DNA of 52,343 nt from Theionarchaea archaeon (GTDB taxonomy: Archaea; Methanobacteriota_B; Thermococci; Methanofastidiosales; SZ-28-30). The translations under genes and the position numbers were made by a program. Below the pieces are notes generated by a model. That model searched no databases. It was not told where the DNA came from and saw only the letters and a list, made by a program, of their open reading frames with translations. How positions within the stretch are numbered: position 1 is the stretch's first letter; every line of letters begins with the position of its first letter. Positions 36,017 to 43,957 of this stretch are shown in pieces. The stretch is from positions 4,969 to 57,311 of the forward strand of contig JACVGW010000009.1 in assembly GCA_018992565.1 (NCBI GenBank). The letters run 5' to 3'.

Positions 36017-36139
36017 TACAGGAACCACTATCAATAGAAAGTAATTCTTCAAGATGCCCGCCCGATTCTCCAACTTTTTGCATCCTGAAATAGTGGGCTC
36101 CTGTAAGAATAGTGAAAAACAGAAAAGAGGTGATACAGC

Positions 36140-36304
36140 ATGAAAGCAATCTCACTAAACAAGAAGCTGTGGACAGATGTGACTATGGACAGTCTCGATT
36201 TTGTGTCTCCAGACTGTGAGGGACCTCTGATCAATGGTTGCGGAGGAGGCGGCTGCTATTTCAGTCCGTGTCCGCCCTGGATTTGGCCATGTAACTTCTT
36301 TTAG
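36140..36304 (+). CDS. Cysteine-rich RiPP precursor peptide P2
   Basis: 54 residues. The leader is MKAISLNKKLW followed by DV, M and LDFVSPDC; the core runs from about residue 25 with Cys at 26, 34, 39, 44 and 51, a poly-Gly turn (NGCGGGGCYF) and a Pro/Trp-rich tail (PCPPWIWPCNFF). A GAGGTGAT ribosome binding site precedes the ATG. The first 26 residues match P3 at 22 positions, while the cores differ, as expected of a RiPP precursor family. A T-run follows the stop. rSAM-D lies 337 bases downstream with its own promoter. Confidence 0.88.
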   Translation: MKAISLNKKLWTDVTMDSLDFVSPDCEGPLINGCGGGGCYFSPCPPWIWPCNFF

Positions 36305-36309
36305 ATTCA

Positions 36310-36329
36310 CTTTTTTTCTCTTTTTCTTC
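36310..36329 (+). terminator. T-run terminator after peptide P2
   Basis: CTTTTTTTCTCTTTTTCTTC starts six bases after the P2 stop, as expected for archaeal U-tract termination. It separates P2 from rSAM-D, which has its own promoter. Confidence 0.65.
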
Positions 36330-36536
36330 TGAGAGTTGTTGAGGGATTCTGTGTGGATGCTAATTCTGAAAGTTCCAGGAAGGTACTATCGGGTTTCAAT
36401 AGTCTTTCCTTGTCAAAAGTCATCAAGAAAGGAGGGAACCCGCTTTCACTTATTCTTCCTCCTCCTGAAACCAGAAGGGGGAGAGGCAACATGCATGAGA
36501 ATTTTTCCCGGAAAAAATACGCATTCCAGTGGCTGA

Positions 36537-36549
36537 CAAATCATATAAG
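36537..36549 (+). promoter_or_regulatory. TATA promoter box of rSAM-D
   Basis: AAATCATATAAGT lies about 92 bases before the rSAM-D start; it shares the TCATATAA core with the P2, P3, rSAM-F and PqqD boxes. Confidence 0.65.
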
Positions 36550-36631
36550 TATGAAGTGCCATCCCTCACCATACTGGAGGACAGCCACCCTCTTGTCCAC
36601 AGGAGAAGAAGAGCTTCCCATCAGTGTTGGA

Positions 36632-36833
36632 GTGAATATCATGAGAATGAGCACATACTGCATTGCAGTACAGGCAGATGAGGATGAATACCTGCTCATC
36701 AATTCCTTAACAGGAGCTGTTGATGTTGTGGATACTGATGTTATCAACCTACTCCAGACTGACCTCTCTCAGGGCGATCCTTCAATCCTCAACTTTCTTC
36801 AAGAGAGAGGACATATTACAGATGCCTCTTCTC
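36632..36833 (+). repeat. Near-identical N-terminal segment shared with rSAM-H
   Basis: From GTGAATATCATG onward, 101 bases are identical to the start of rSAM-H (inverted copy at 45095-45296). Similarity continues at a lower level to about codon 64, then stops. Residues 1-39 are the same in both proteins. Confidence 0.85.
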
Positions 36834-37993
36834 AAGAGGAATTCAGCCACATGGAAGACTTCTATAGAGGAGTTCGTCCAGGAATCTGCAACCGTAAGAG
36901 ACACATCATCATACCAACGTACAAGTGTAACCTGCGGTGTACGTATTGTTGGGAAAGCGCCCTATATAAGAATGGAGCATCCTGGATGGAGAAGACTCTC
37001 TCTTTCCAGGAGGTTGATTCACTCTTTGAGGCCGTTGGAGAACTCGACAAGGGAGTACAGCAGCTGGAACCTCTCATATACTTTGGAGGAGAACCTATGC
37101 TCCCCGAGAATGTAAATCTCATAGCCCATATGATGAAAGAAGGCACAGAAAGGGGATACGAGCACTATTTCGTGACCAATGGCGTCACTATTCCGGACTA
37201 TCTGGACTTGTTAGTATCCCATCCAATTAAAGGTATTCAGATAACAGTGGATGGAATGCAGTCAACTCATGATTCGCGAAGGAAGGGTCCAAGGGGCGAA
37301 GGTTCCTTTCATCGGATTGTGGAGGGAGTGGAGCTTCTGAGAGATCACAGCATCAAGACATATATCCGGGTGAATGTTGATAAACTGAACATCAATTCTA
37401 TTGGGGAGCTGGCTTCTTTCTTTAAAGAATATGGATGGCATGATGATGCTTATCTTACCATGTATCTTGCTCCTGTCTTCCCACATGGATGTGGCGGTTA
37501 CTCCAAAGCGTTCACTCGAGAAGCATCCATATCAGGTCTTATATCTCTGTGGAACAACCATGATGTATGGGACGTCTTCAAGAAAGGAATCAGTGATTTT
37601 CATCCGGTCGAGTCTGCTCTCAGGGGTGAGGCGTGGAGCCCTCAGTTCTTCAACTGCGGCGCTCATTGTGACCAGCTCTTCTTTGATGCTCACGGCAGCA
37701 TATACACGTGCTGGGAAGCTGTGGGAGAAACCCAGCATTGCGTGGGGCGGTTTATTCCTCACCTGCAGTTCAATGAAAACTACAAGAAATGGATGGAGAG
37801 GACTGTCTTCACTATTGAAAAGTGCAGGAGCTGTGAACTTGCTTTCCTCTGTGGAGGAGGATGCGCTTATGATGCTTATGAGCAGCATCATACGATCTCA
37901 GAACCAACCTGCGGGCATGCTGAGAAAGTGTTAAGAGAATACATTCCCTTCTACTACAACTATGTGCTTCGAGGCAATTCACATTCGAAGTGA
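36641..37993 (+). CDS. Radical SAM/SPASM peptide maturase rSAM-D
   Basis: 450 residues. The N-terminal domain is MRMSTYCIAVQADEDEYLLI and onward (residues 1-65), identical to rSAM-H for 39 residues. The radical SAM motif CNLRCTYC is at 96-103, followed by FGGEPMLPENV and a SPASM domain (FNCGAHCDQLFFDAHGSIYTC, CRSCELAFLCGGGCAYDA, final TC). The start is the ATG at 36641 with a GGAGTGA site; an upstream in-frame region back to 36353 reads through noncoding sequence. Predicted to act on P2, and perhaps P3, through the shared N-terminal domain. Confidence 0.9.
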   Translation: MRMSTYCIAVQADEDEYLLINSLTGAVDVVDTDVINLLQTDLSQGDPSILNFLQERGHITDASSQEEFSHMEDFYRGVRPGICNRKRHIIIPTYKCNLRCTYCWESALYKNGASWMEKTLSFQEVDSLFEAVGELDKGVQQLEPLIYFGGEPMLPENVNLIAHMMKEGTERGYEHYFVTNGVTIPDYLDLLVSHPIKGIQITVDGMQSTHDSRRKGPRGEGSFHRIVEGVELLRDHSIKTYIRVNVDKLNINSIGELASFFKEYGWHDDAYLTMYLAPVFPHGCGGYSKAFTREASISGLISLWNNHDVWDVFKKGISDFHPVESALRGEAWSPQFFNCGAHCDQLFFDAHGSIYTCWEAVGETQHCVGRFIPHLQFNENYKKWMERTVFTIEKCRSCELAFLCGGGCAYDAYEQHHTISEPTCGHAEKVLREYIPFYYNYVLRGNSHSK

Positions 37994-38117
37994 TTTATGG
38001 GAATTATTTTCGCTGGATTCAATGGAGGTGAAGAGGGATAATGTGCTTTGCAGTCTGAGCCAGACGAAAGCAATCTGGTATCATACATGGGTTCCAACTA
38101 CTTTCTATGGTGAATGA

Positions 38118-39323
38118 CTAGTGAAGAACGTGATTCTCCCTATCTGTACCTGCAGGTGCCTGAGAGGGGTCCACGGGACATTGCGGGTCTGGCTGGAAGG
38201 GGTCATTGTACACTGCATACGCAATACAGGATGCACCTCCGCTGCAGATACGGGGAGCTTCTACGTTGAAAAAGCACTCCTGACACTTGCCCTGGACAAA
38301 TCTGTGTTTTCTCCGGAATTTCCACAACAGGGGATGCTGCCAGATCGTCATGAGATCCTCTTCAAAGACATTCCCTATTTTGATGGGCATCCGCCTGCAG
38401 GGGTACACATCCCCATTTTCCTGAATATTGATATACGATCGCCCCACTCCACATCTGAAGCCATTCTTGGTGGAGGCCTCAGGAGTGGAAGGATCAGGGT
38501 AAATAATAGGCCAGTCACACCGAGCTCGAGAAATGAGGGCCCCTGGTGAGTCATCAGCATCCATGATTTCATCCAGATCATCACTGAGGCTCTTAAAAAG
38601 GTTCTTGACTTGTTCTGGAGAGAGCATCTTCTCATAGAGCTTTCCCCCCCTTCCCCAGGGGACGAGGCGGGTCACTGTCAGTACGTCTGCCCCCAGCGCT
38701 TTTGCTACGTCGGGCATGGTGAAAGCATCATCATAATTATCTCTGTGAACCACAAAATGAATGTGGGTTTCTATTGCAGTTGGGGTTAGCAGCTCAAGTG
38801 CAGCAACTGCTTTCTCAAAACTTCCTTTCCCGCGTATAGCATCGTGTGTTTCAGCTCGTGCTCCGTCCAGGCTTATCTGTACATATATGTCTAAGGGGTG
38901 CTCCTCAAGTCTTTTGACGAATTCCTCTGTGAAGTTGATTCCGTTGGAGAGAACAGCCACTAATGAATGCGCATTTATTAAGTCCGAGTGGATCTTAATG
39001 TAGTCAAGGATGTGCCAGAACTGTGGATGGAGAGTAGGCTCACCGCCAGTCAGCCAGATAACGGGTGTTCTTTTCCATAGGCAACACAAAGCAAAGAATT
39101 GGTCAAGTATGTTTTCACAGCTCTCTACAGGCATATCCTGATGATCTTCTGCATCATCATAGCAGTGCGTGCAGCGGAGGTTGCATCGTCCGGTAATTGA
39201 AAGTTGCAGTATGAAACCTGCTTCCTCTCTTTTTTCAGAATGTGAACCTTCACCATATATTTCGTCCACTTTATCACCACATGATTTTTCCTGACTGTCA
39301 TTCTCAGCAGATTTCTGCAGCAT
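38118..39323 (-). CDS. PqqE-like radical SAM/SPASM protein rSAM-E
   Basis: 401 residues from the ATG at 39323. CNLRCTHC is at 47-54, then LTGGEPTLHPQFWHIL, LTVTRLVPWGRGGK, and a PqqE-like SPASM (CGVGRSYINIQENGDVYPCRRMPI, CQECFFNVEAPRICSGGASC, DPQCPV). It is a close paralog of rSAM-B, with the same motifs and spacing. The N-terminal ~35 residues are poorly conserved and the start is uncertain: the frame reaches a TTG at 39389, and neither start has a good ribosome binding site. It converges with rSAM-D and is divergent from rSAM-F. Confidence 0.85.
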   Translation of the reverse strand: MLQKSAENDSQEKSCGDKVDEIYGEGSHSEKREEAGFILQLSITGRCNLRCTHCYDDAEDHQDMPVESCENILDQFFALCCLWKRTPVIWLTGGEPTLHPQFWHILDYIKIHSDLINAHSLVAVLSNGINFTEEFVKRLEEHPLDIYVQISLDGARAETHDAIRGKGSFEKAVAALELLTPTAIETHIHFVVHRDNYDDAFTMPDVAKALGADVLTVTRLVPWGRGGKLYEKMLSPEQVKNLFKSLSDDLDEIMDADDSPGALISRARCDWPIIYPDPSTPEASTKNGFRCGVGRSYINIQENGDVYPCRRMPIKIGNVFEEDLMTIWQHPLLWKFRRKHRFVQGKCQECFFNVEAPRICSGGASCIAYAVYNDPFQPDPQCPVDPSQAPAGTDRENHVLH

Positions 39324-39563
39324 GGTTCTATATGGTTTGGCAAGAGGAGAAATGCTGCTTTTCTTTTGCGCCCTCTTGCAGCTTTCCAAAAGAAAAGAAC
39401 AGGCAATAGGGGAATATTTCGTCTGTCAGTAAGGACTCTCTTACCAATATCTGTTTTTATTTTGTTGCGATAGTTATCTGTTGAAAGAATACTATTTGAA
39501 GAAGCCACTCCCGTAAAATTTCCGTTATGCCCCCTGTAGAAAAAACATACAGTCACTGTTTCA

Positions 39564-39577
39564 TAAACTCATATAAG
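39564..39577 (+). promoter_or_regulatory. TATA promoter box of the rSAM-F operon
   Basis: ATAAACTCATATAA(G) lies about 120 bases before the rSAM-F start and has the same core as the PqqD-rSAM-A promoter. Confidence 0.6.
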
Positions 39578-39698
39578 GTTGGTTAGACACTTCTACATAA
39601 CTGAGAAGAAGGATGCTGGGACAGCCCAGTTTGTGCTTCAGGAAGACTTTCAGGGCAAGAATGAAGGAGACCTCATGAGAATGAAGGAGCGTGAGAGT

Positions 39699-41114
39699 AT
39701 GAAACCTCTAAAGAAAAGCATTGTCATTGATTTGAAAGATGGAGATTATCTTCTTATCAATCCGTATCGAGGACTCGGTGATGTTGTAGATAAGGAGACT
39801 CTCAAAGAGCTTTCTTCTCAAGATGTAGAGATTTCCAATGGGACCATGCAGGCTCTTGCACGGAGAGGACATCTGGTAGAGGATGGAGAAGAGGACGACC
39901 TTATTCAGGCATTGAGAAGACGTGCCAACAAAATGCACACAGAGTCGAAAAAGATCAAAGGTCATGGGATAGTAATAACATATGACTGCAATCTCCGCTG
40001 TCCTTATTGTTACGAGAGACATCTGTTTGCAAAAGAACAGAAGCGCCGTGCCACTATGAGCAGGAAAACTGTAGATATGCTTTTTGAAACAATACAGGTT
40101 ATTGATTCAGAAGACAACGATGGAGGGGCCTCGGAGAATCGAGAAGAGAACCCCATGACGCTCATAGGAGGAGAACCTCTGCAGAAAGAGAACTTCTCCA
40201 TCGTTGAATACATACTCAAAAAAGGTGCAGAGCTGGGATACCCCTTTTCTATTGTTACCAATGGGGCTGATCTCTCCCATTTTGCTCCCCTCTTATCTCA
40301 ATATGACATCAAGAAGATCCAGATTACTATTGACGGCGTCAAGGAAGTGCACGATAAGAGACGATACCGAAAAGGTAATCGAGGCAGCTTTGATGATATA
40401 GTAAAGGGTATAGATGAAGCGCATAAGAATGGTCTTCCTGTGGTTATTAGAATTAATGCTGATTCTGACAATATCGACAGAGTCCCGGAATTTGCAGAGT
40501 TCTACATGGACAAGGGATGGTATCCAGACATACCAGCTCACGTATCAAATGTAACAGCCTCGGAGTGTCTGATGTACTCTCCCCTCATTACTGCTGAGCA
40601 GTTTACTAAAAAGACTATTGATCTCTTCCTGAAAGATGAGAGGATGAAAGTCTTCCGGCATTCACTCCTGACTCACAACGATCTCTTGAGACATCTCGTA
40701 AGGGACGAGGAGTTTAGCTTGAAGTTCTGGTATTGTGGTGCTCAAGTATCAATGCTGATGTATGACCCACTGGGGGACATATATCCCTGCTTTGAAGCCG
40801 TCGGCCATGATAGTCAGAAGATTGGAGAATATATTCCAGAATTGAAGTTCAATGAGACCATGAACCAATGGCAGAGTCGAACAGTATTCACCATTCCTGA
40901 GTGCCTGGAATGTAACCTGGCATTTATCTGTGGCGGAGGATGTGCATACGGTGCGATAAGGACTATGGGGTCACTGAACAAGCCCTATTGCGACAGGATG
41001 AAATTCATCATTGAACATGAATTTCCCTATGTATATCACCTGATGAAGACGGAAGAGGGGGGTTTCAAAAAAGCAGAGTCACAGGGCGGAATTCAGAAGC
41101 CCTCGCATCCTTGA
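39699..41114 (+). CDS. Radical SAM/SPASM peptide maturase rSAM-F
   Basis: 471 residues. N-terminal domain DGDYLLINPYRGLGDVVD, radical SAM motif CNLRCPYC at 97-104, GGEPLQKENFSIVEY, and SPASM (WYCGAQVSMLMYDPLGDIYPC, CLECNLAFICGGGCAYGA, NKPYC). The hydrophilic C-terminal tail is longer than in its paralogs. I chose the ATG at 39699 because it aligns with paralog starts and has AAGGAG nine bases upstream; the ATGs at 39675 and 39681 are possible. It lies ahead of the second tandem PqqD gene and P3 on the same strand. Confidence 0.88.
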   Translation: MKPLKKSIVIDLKDGDYLLINPYRGLGDVVDKETLKELSSQDVEISNGTMQALARRGHLVEDGEEDDLIQALRRRANKMHTESKKIKGHGIVITYDCNLRCPYCYERHLFAKEQKRRATMSRKTVDMLFETIQVIDSEDNDGGASENREENPMTLIGGEPLQKENFSIVEYILKKGAELGYPFSIVTNGADLSHFAPLLSQYDIKKIQITIDGVKEVHDKRRYRKGNRGSFDDIVKGIDEAHKNGLPVVIRINADSDNIDRVPEFAEFYMDKGWYPDIPAHVSNVTASECLMYSPLITAEQFTKKTIDLFLKDERMKVFRHSLLTHNDLLRHLVRDEEFSLKFWYCGAQVSMLMYDPLGDIYPCFEAVGHDSQKIGEYIPELKFNETMNQWQSRTVFTIPECLECNLAFICGGGCAYGAIRTMGSLNKPYCDRMKFIIEHEFPYVYHLMKTEEGGFKKAESQGGIQKPSHP

Positions 41115-41260
41115 TTGCATTCTAAAAGGCACTTCAGAGTAGGACAATTATCCAGAGAAGAGAAAAACGTGCATTTCGGTGGTCAACAATCACATACGTT
41201 GTGGGGATTCAACCTGCAGGGAGATGTGACAGACCAGTCAGGTGAGGAGGTTGATTCAAT

Positions 41261-41887
41261 ATGAAAGAAAATCAACAAAAGTATGTCCGATGGTCAGAAA
41301 ATTGTGTCTGGCAACCAGTTGGAGAAATGCTTTTCATTGCGAAAGTTCTCCACCATAATGAAGGACTCACCCCAGCCCGGGAGAAGAATGACGGCAAGAA
41401 GTTGAATGGAGCAGGAAAAGACATCTGGGACCTTTGTGACGGTACCAGAACCATGGAGGAGATTGTGAATCAATTGATGGAAGAGTATACAGGTGACCCT
41501 GAAGAGATTCACAGTGATGTACAGAATGCAGTCTCAAAACTCATAGAAGAAGAATTCCTGGTTTGGGGAGAGAAATCAGAGAAATGTCACCCCCTTGAGA
41601 TTAAGATGAAGGAGTATCCGACCTGGGATGGCAATGTGTTGTGGAACCAGGTTGATAATGAAGTTGTTGTCATTAATAATGTAACAGGACTGGACTATGG
41701 GTTCAGGGACGACGTGGCTGAGACATGGAAGCTCTGCAGTGGGAAGCAGTCGCTGGACGAAATCCTCAGTATACTAGAGGAAAGAGGAATCATCAATGAA
41801 GAAAATCCGCCTGTTCGATTCAAACTATTGATCAAGCAATTCATCAACATTGGCGTTGTCACCATGAGAAAGGAGCCTGGTTCCTGA
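41261..41887 (+). CDS. Second tandem PqqD-domain protein
   Basis: 208 residues, paralogous to 28708-29292. Both halves begin with a Trp-Asx-rich strand (YVRWSENCVW and TWDGNVLWNQVDNEVVVINN). The first PqqD block is GAGKDIWDLCDGTRTMEEIVNQ, then DVQNAVSKLIEEEFLVW; the second is ETWKLCSGKQSLDEILSI, then FKLLIKQFINIGVV. It is likely a leader-binding carrier that serves rSAM-F and perhaps other enzymes. A GAGGTT site precedes the ATG. It lies 146 bases after rSAM-F with only a weak promoter-like stretch between. Confidence 0.82.
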   Translation: MKENQQKYVRWSENCVWQPVGEMLFIAKVLHHNEGLTPAREKNDGKKLNGAGKDIWDLCDGTRTMEEIVNQLMEEYTGDPEEIHSDVQNAVSKLIEEEFLVWGEKSEKCHPLEIKMKEYPTWDGNVLWNQVDNEVVVINNVTGLDYGFRDDVAETWKLCSGKQSLDEILSILEERGIINEENPPVRFKLLIKQFINIGVVTMRKEPGS

Positions 41888-42137
41888 ATGGGAACTGGAA
41901 TATGAAGCGGATCATGACATATTAGAACGTGACCGTCTTCCAGAGCAGAGGATACTACACATTTATTACTTATTTTGGGAACCCGTAAGCCGCACGACGC
42001 TTTCTGATTTCATAATAGACAAGGAATATTCCTATTTCACAGAGAAAATTCACTTTGCAGAGTATTTTCTAGAGGTGAAAGTACATTTCAGAAGCGTTGG
42101 TTTTCAACAAGAAAATTAGTGCTCTTTAATCGCAAAA

Positions 42138-42150
42138 AAATCATATAAAC
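42138..42150 (+). promoter_or_regulatory. TATA promoter box of peptide P3
   Basis: AAATCATATAAAC is identical to the P2 box and ends 124 bases before the P3 ATG, the same distance as for P2. Confidence 0.7.
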
Positions 42151-42273
42151 ATGACGTTAGAAGGAGAACCGAGGAATATTCCTGGATGCACTGAAGCACC
42201 GCTGAGGGCAGAGTGCCCGATACGTGGTGAGTTTTGAAGTGCAAGAAAACCATGAACCAGGAGGTGATATATC

Positions 42274-42441
42274 ATGAAGGCAATTTCACTGAACAAGAAG
42301 CTATGGAGAGATGTGGCCATGGGTGATCTTGATTTCGTATCTCCAGACTGTGATGTACCGCTGGTGACTGGCTGTGGGTCTATACCGTGCCCCTCCCTTT
42401 GCATACTGCATTGCTATCCCCATATGTGTATTCACTTCTGA
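42274..42441 (+). CDS. Cysteine-rich RiPP precursor peptide P3
   Basis: 55 residues. The leader MKAISLNKKLW is identical to P2, with SPDC at 23-26; Cys lie at 26, 34, 39, 43, 47 and 52. The first three Cys match P2 exactly (motif PDC-x7-C-x4-C) and the tail differs (CPSLCILHCYPHMCIHF), with His residues added. A GGAGGTGAT ribosome binding site, the strongest of the three, precedes the ATG. It converges with rSAM-G and follows the second tandem PqqD gene. Confidence 0.88.
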   Translation: MKAISLNKKLWRDVAMGDLDFVSPDCDVPLVTGCGSIPCPSLCILHCYPHMCIHF

Positions 42442-42598
42442 GCAACAGCTTTTTACAACATCCCTGCCCCCATATCGCCCATTGCAGCTTTTGCGGTAGG
42501 GATGGTAACCTGTGATGCATTGCGAGAGACACAAAGAAAACTTCACAGCAACTCAGAACCCACAAGACTGAAGAATGATTCCAATGAAAGATGTTGTA

Positions 42599-43957
42599 TT
42601 ATTCTCCCGGGATATTTTCCTGGGTTCTTTTTCTTTCTCCCTGAATCATTTTCCCGAACAAGGGATAATAGACATCTACTGCTTGGTTTGAGAACTCGCA
42701 ATCAGGCTTCAGAAGGTCCCCCTTGGTCTGGGCAGCATAGTTGCCACAACCTCCCCCACAGATCATGGCATACCTGCAGTGTCTGCAAGATTTCATATTG
42801 AAAATTGTTCTTTCTTTCCATTGATTGAATCGCTCATTGAAGGTGACCTCAGGATAGTATGTGCCAACTGCCTCTTCTTTATTGCCTAGAGTGTCAGTAC
42901 AGAGGTAGATATCTCCGAAAGGATCGAACCATGTCTGCGATAGATAGGAACGGCAGTAACTCATTTGGGGAAGCCACTTATCTACAAAACCAAGTTTTTG
43001 GGCTATTGGACCTAACCCTCTCAGGAAAACGTCTCTGAGAACCTCATCCCCCAACAAGAACTGCAGGTCTTCTTTTTTCAGGTTATGCATAAAATTGTAG
43101 CAACCTCCTGGTGTATGATGGCGAACTGGCGAGAGGTAGATCATATTGTCTCTCTGATCCCATCCTTTCTCGTGGGCAAATTCCATAAAACTGGGCAATG
43201 TCCTCACTGTGGAATGATCAATATTGACTCTCACATACACAGTAAAGCCTGCTTCTGCGAGCTGATCTATAGATTCAACAATCTGGCAAAAAGAACCAGT
43301 TCCATCAGCTCTTTTCTTCCTCCTGTTGTGGATTTCCTCTATTCCATCTACTGTGATTTGGAGTGATGTGATCTTGCTCTCAAGGAGGAGAGGGAGAAAG
43401 AGGCTGCTCTCCAATCCATTGGTTACAATAATGAAGGATTTATCACAGCGCGTTCCTCTTGTCAGGATGTACTCGATGAGTTCATAGTTGCTTGAGATGA
43501 GAGGTTCTCCACCCAGTAAATGTATGGGTGCTCTTGTATGAGGATTCAGAGTTTCCATTGCCTTGAAAGCTGCATCCACCTGCGAATGAGTCATTTTTCG
43601 CTGTAACCAGGGTTCATCTCGTGTGAAGACAGATGAAACATAGCAGTAGTCACACCGCATGTTGCAGTCATACGTGGGTATAAGAGCAAACAGTGTGTGG
43701 TCTCTGTGCAGACTTTGAATTGATTCCAGGCTCTTGAATGCTTTTTCAGTTTCCTCTTTTGGAGAGAGTTCTGTGAGAAACCCCTGGGAAACGAGAGCAG
43801 ACACTTCTTCTGAAGTCTCTTGTTCAGGATTCACACCATTGAGGATTCGCAGTATTTCCTCTGGGCCAAAGAGGATAGCCCCTGTGAATGTATTAACAAA
43901 AAGAAATTCTCTGTTCTGGAGAGGTATCACCAGGACGTATCGACTACGTCTGAGCAA
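42599..43957 (-). CDS. Radical SAM/SPASM peptide maturase rSAM-G
   Basis: 452 residues from a TTG at 43957, chosen because it has a strong GGAGGGAGG site and aligns with paralog starts; the longer frame to 44161 would overlap rSAM-H by over 200 bases. N-terminal domain REFLFVNTFTGAILFGPEE, radical SAM motif CNMRCDYC at 98-105, LGGEPLISSNYE, and SPASM (SYCRSYLSQTWFDPFGDIYLC, CRHCRYAMICGGGCGNYA, final DC). It overlaps rSAM-H by 14 bases, so the two are coupled. It converges with P3, its likely substrate together with rSAM-H. Confidence 0.88.
   Translation of the reverse strand: MLRRSRYVLVIPLQNREFLFVNTFTGAILFGPEEILRILNGVNPEQETSEEVSALVSQGFLTELSPKEETEKAFKSLESIQSLHRDHTLFALIPTYDCNMRCDYCYVSSVFTRDEPWLQRKMTHSQVDAAFKAMETLNPHTRAPIHLLGGEPLISSNYELIEYILTRGTRCDKSFIIVTNGLESSLFLPLLLESKITSLQITVDGIEEIHNRRKKRADGTGSFCQIVESIDQLAEAGFTVYVRVNIDHSTVRTLPSFMEFAHEKGWDQRDNMIYLSPVRHHTPGGCYNFMHNLKKEDLQFLLGDEVLRDVFLRGLGPIAQKLGFVDKWLPQMSYCRSYLSQTWFDPFGDIYLCTDTLGNKEEAVGTYYPEVTFNERFNQWKERTIFNMKSCRHCRYAMICGGGCGNYAAQTKGDLLKPDCEFSNQAVDVYYPLFGKMIQGERKRTQENIPGE

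Noticed and set aside
39125-39556. Minus-strand ORF upstream of and overlapping rSAM-E, considered as a precursor
   Set aside because: No Cys-rich core or leader; mostly shadow of rSAM-E in another frame.
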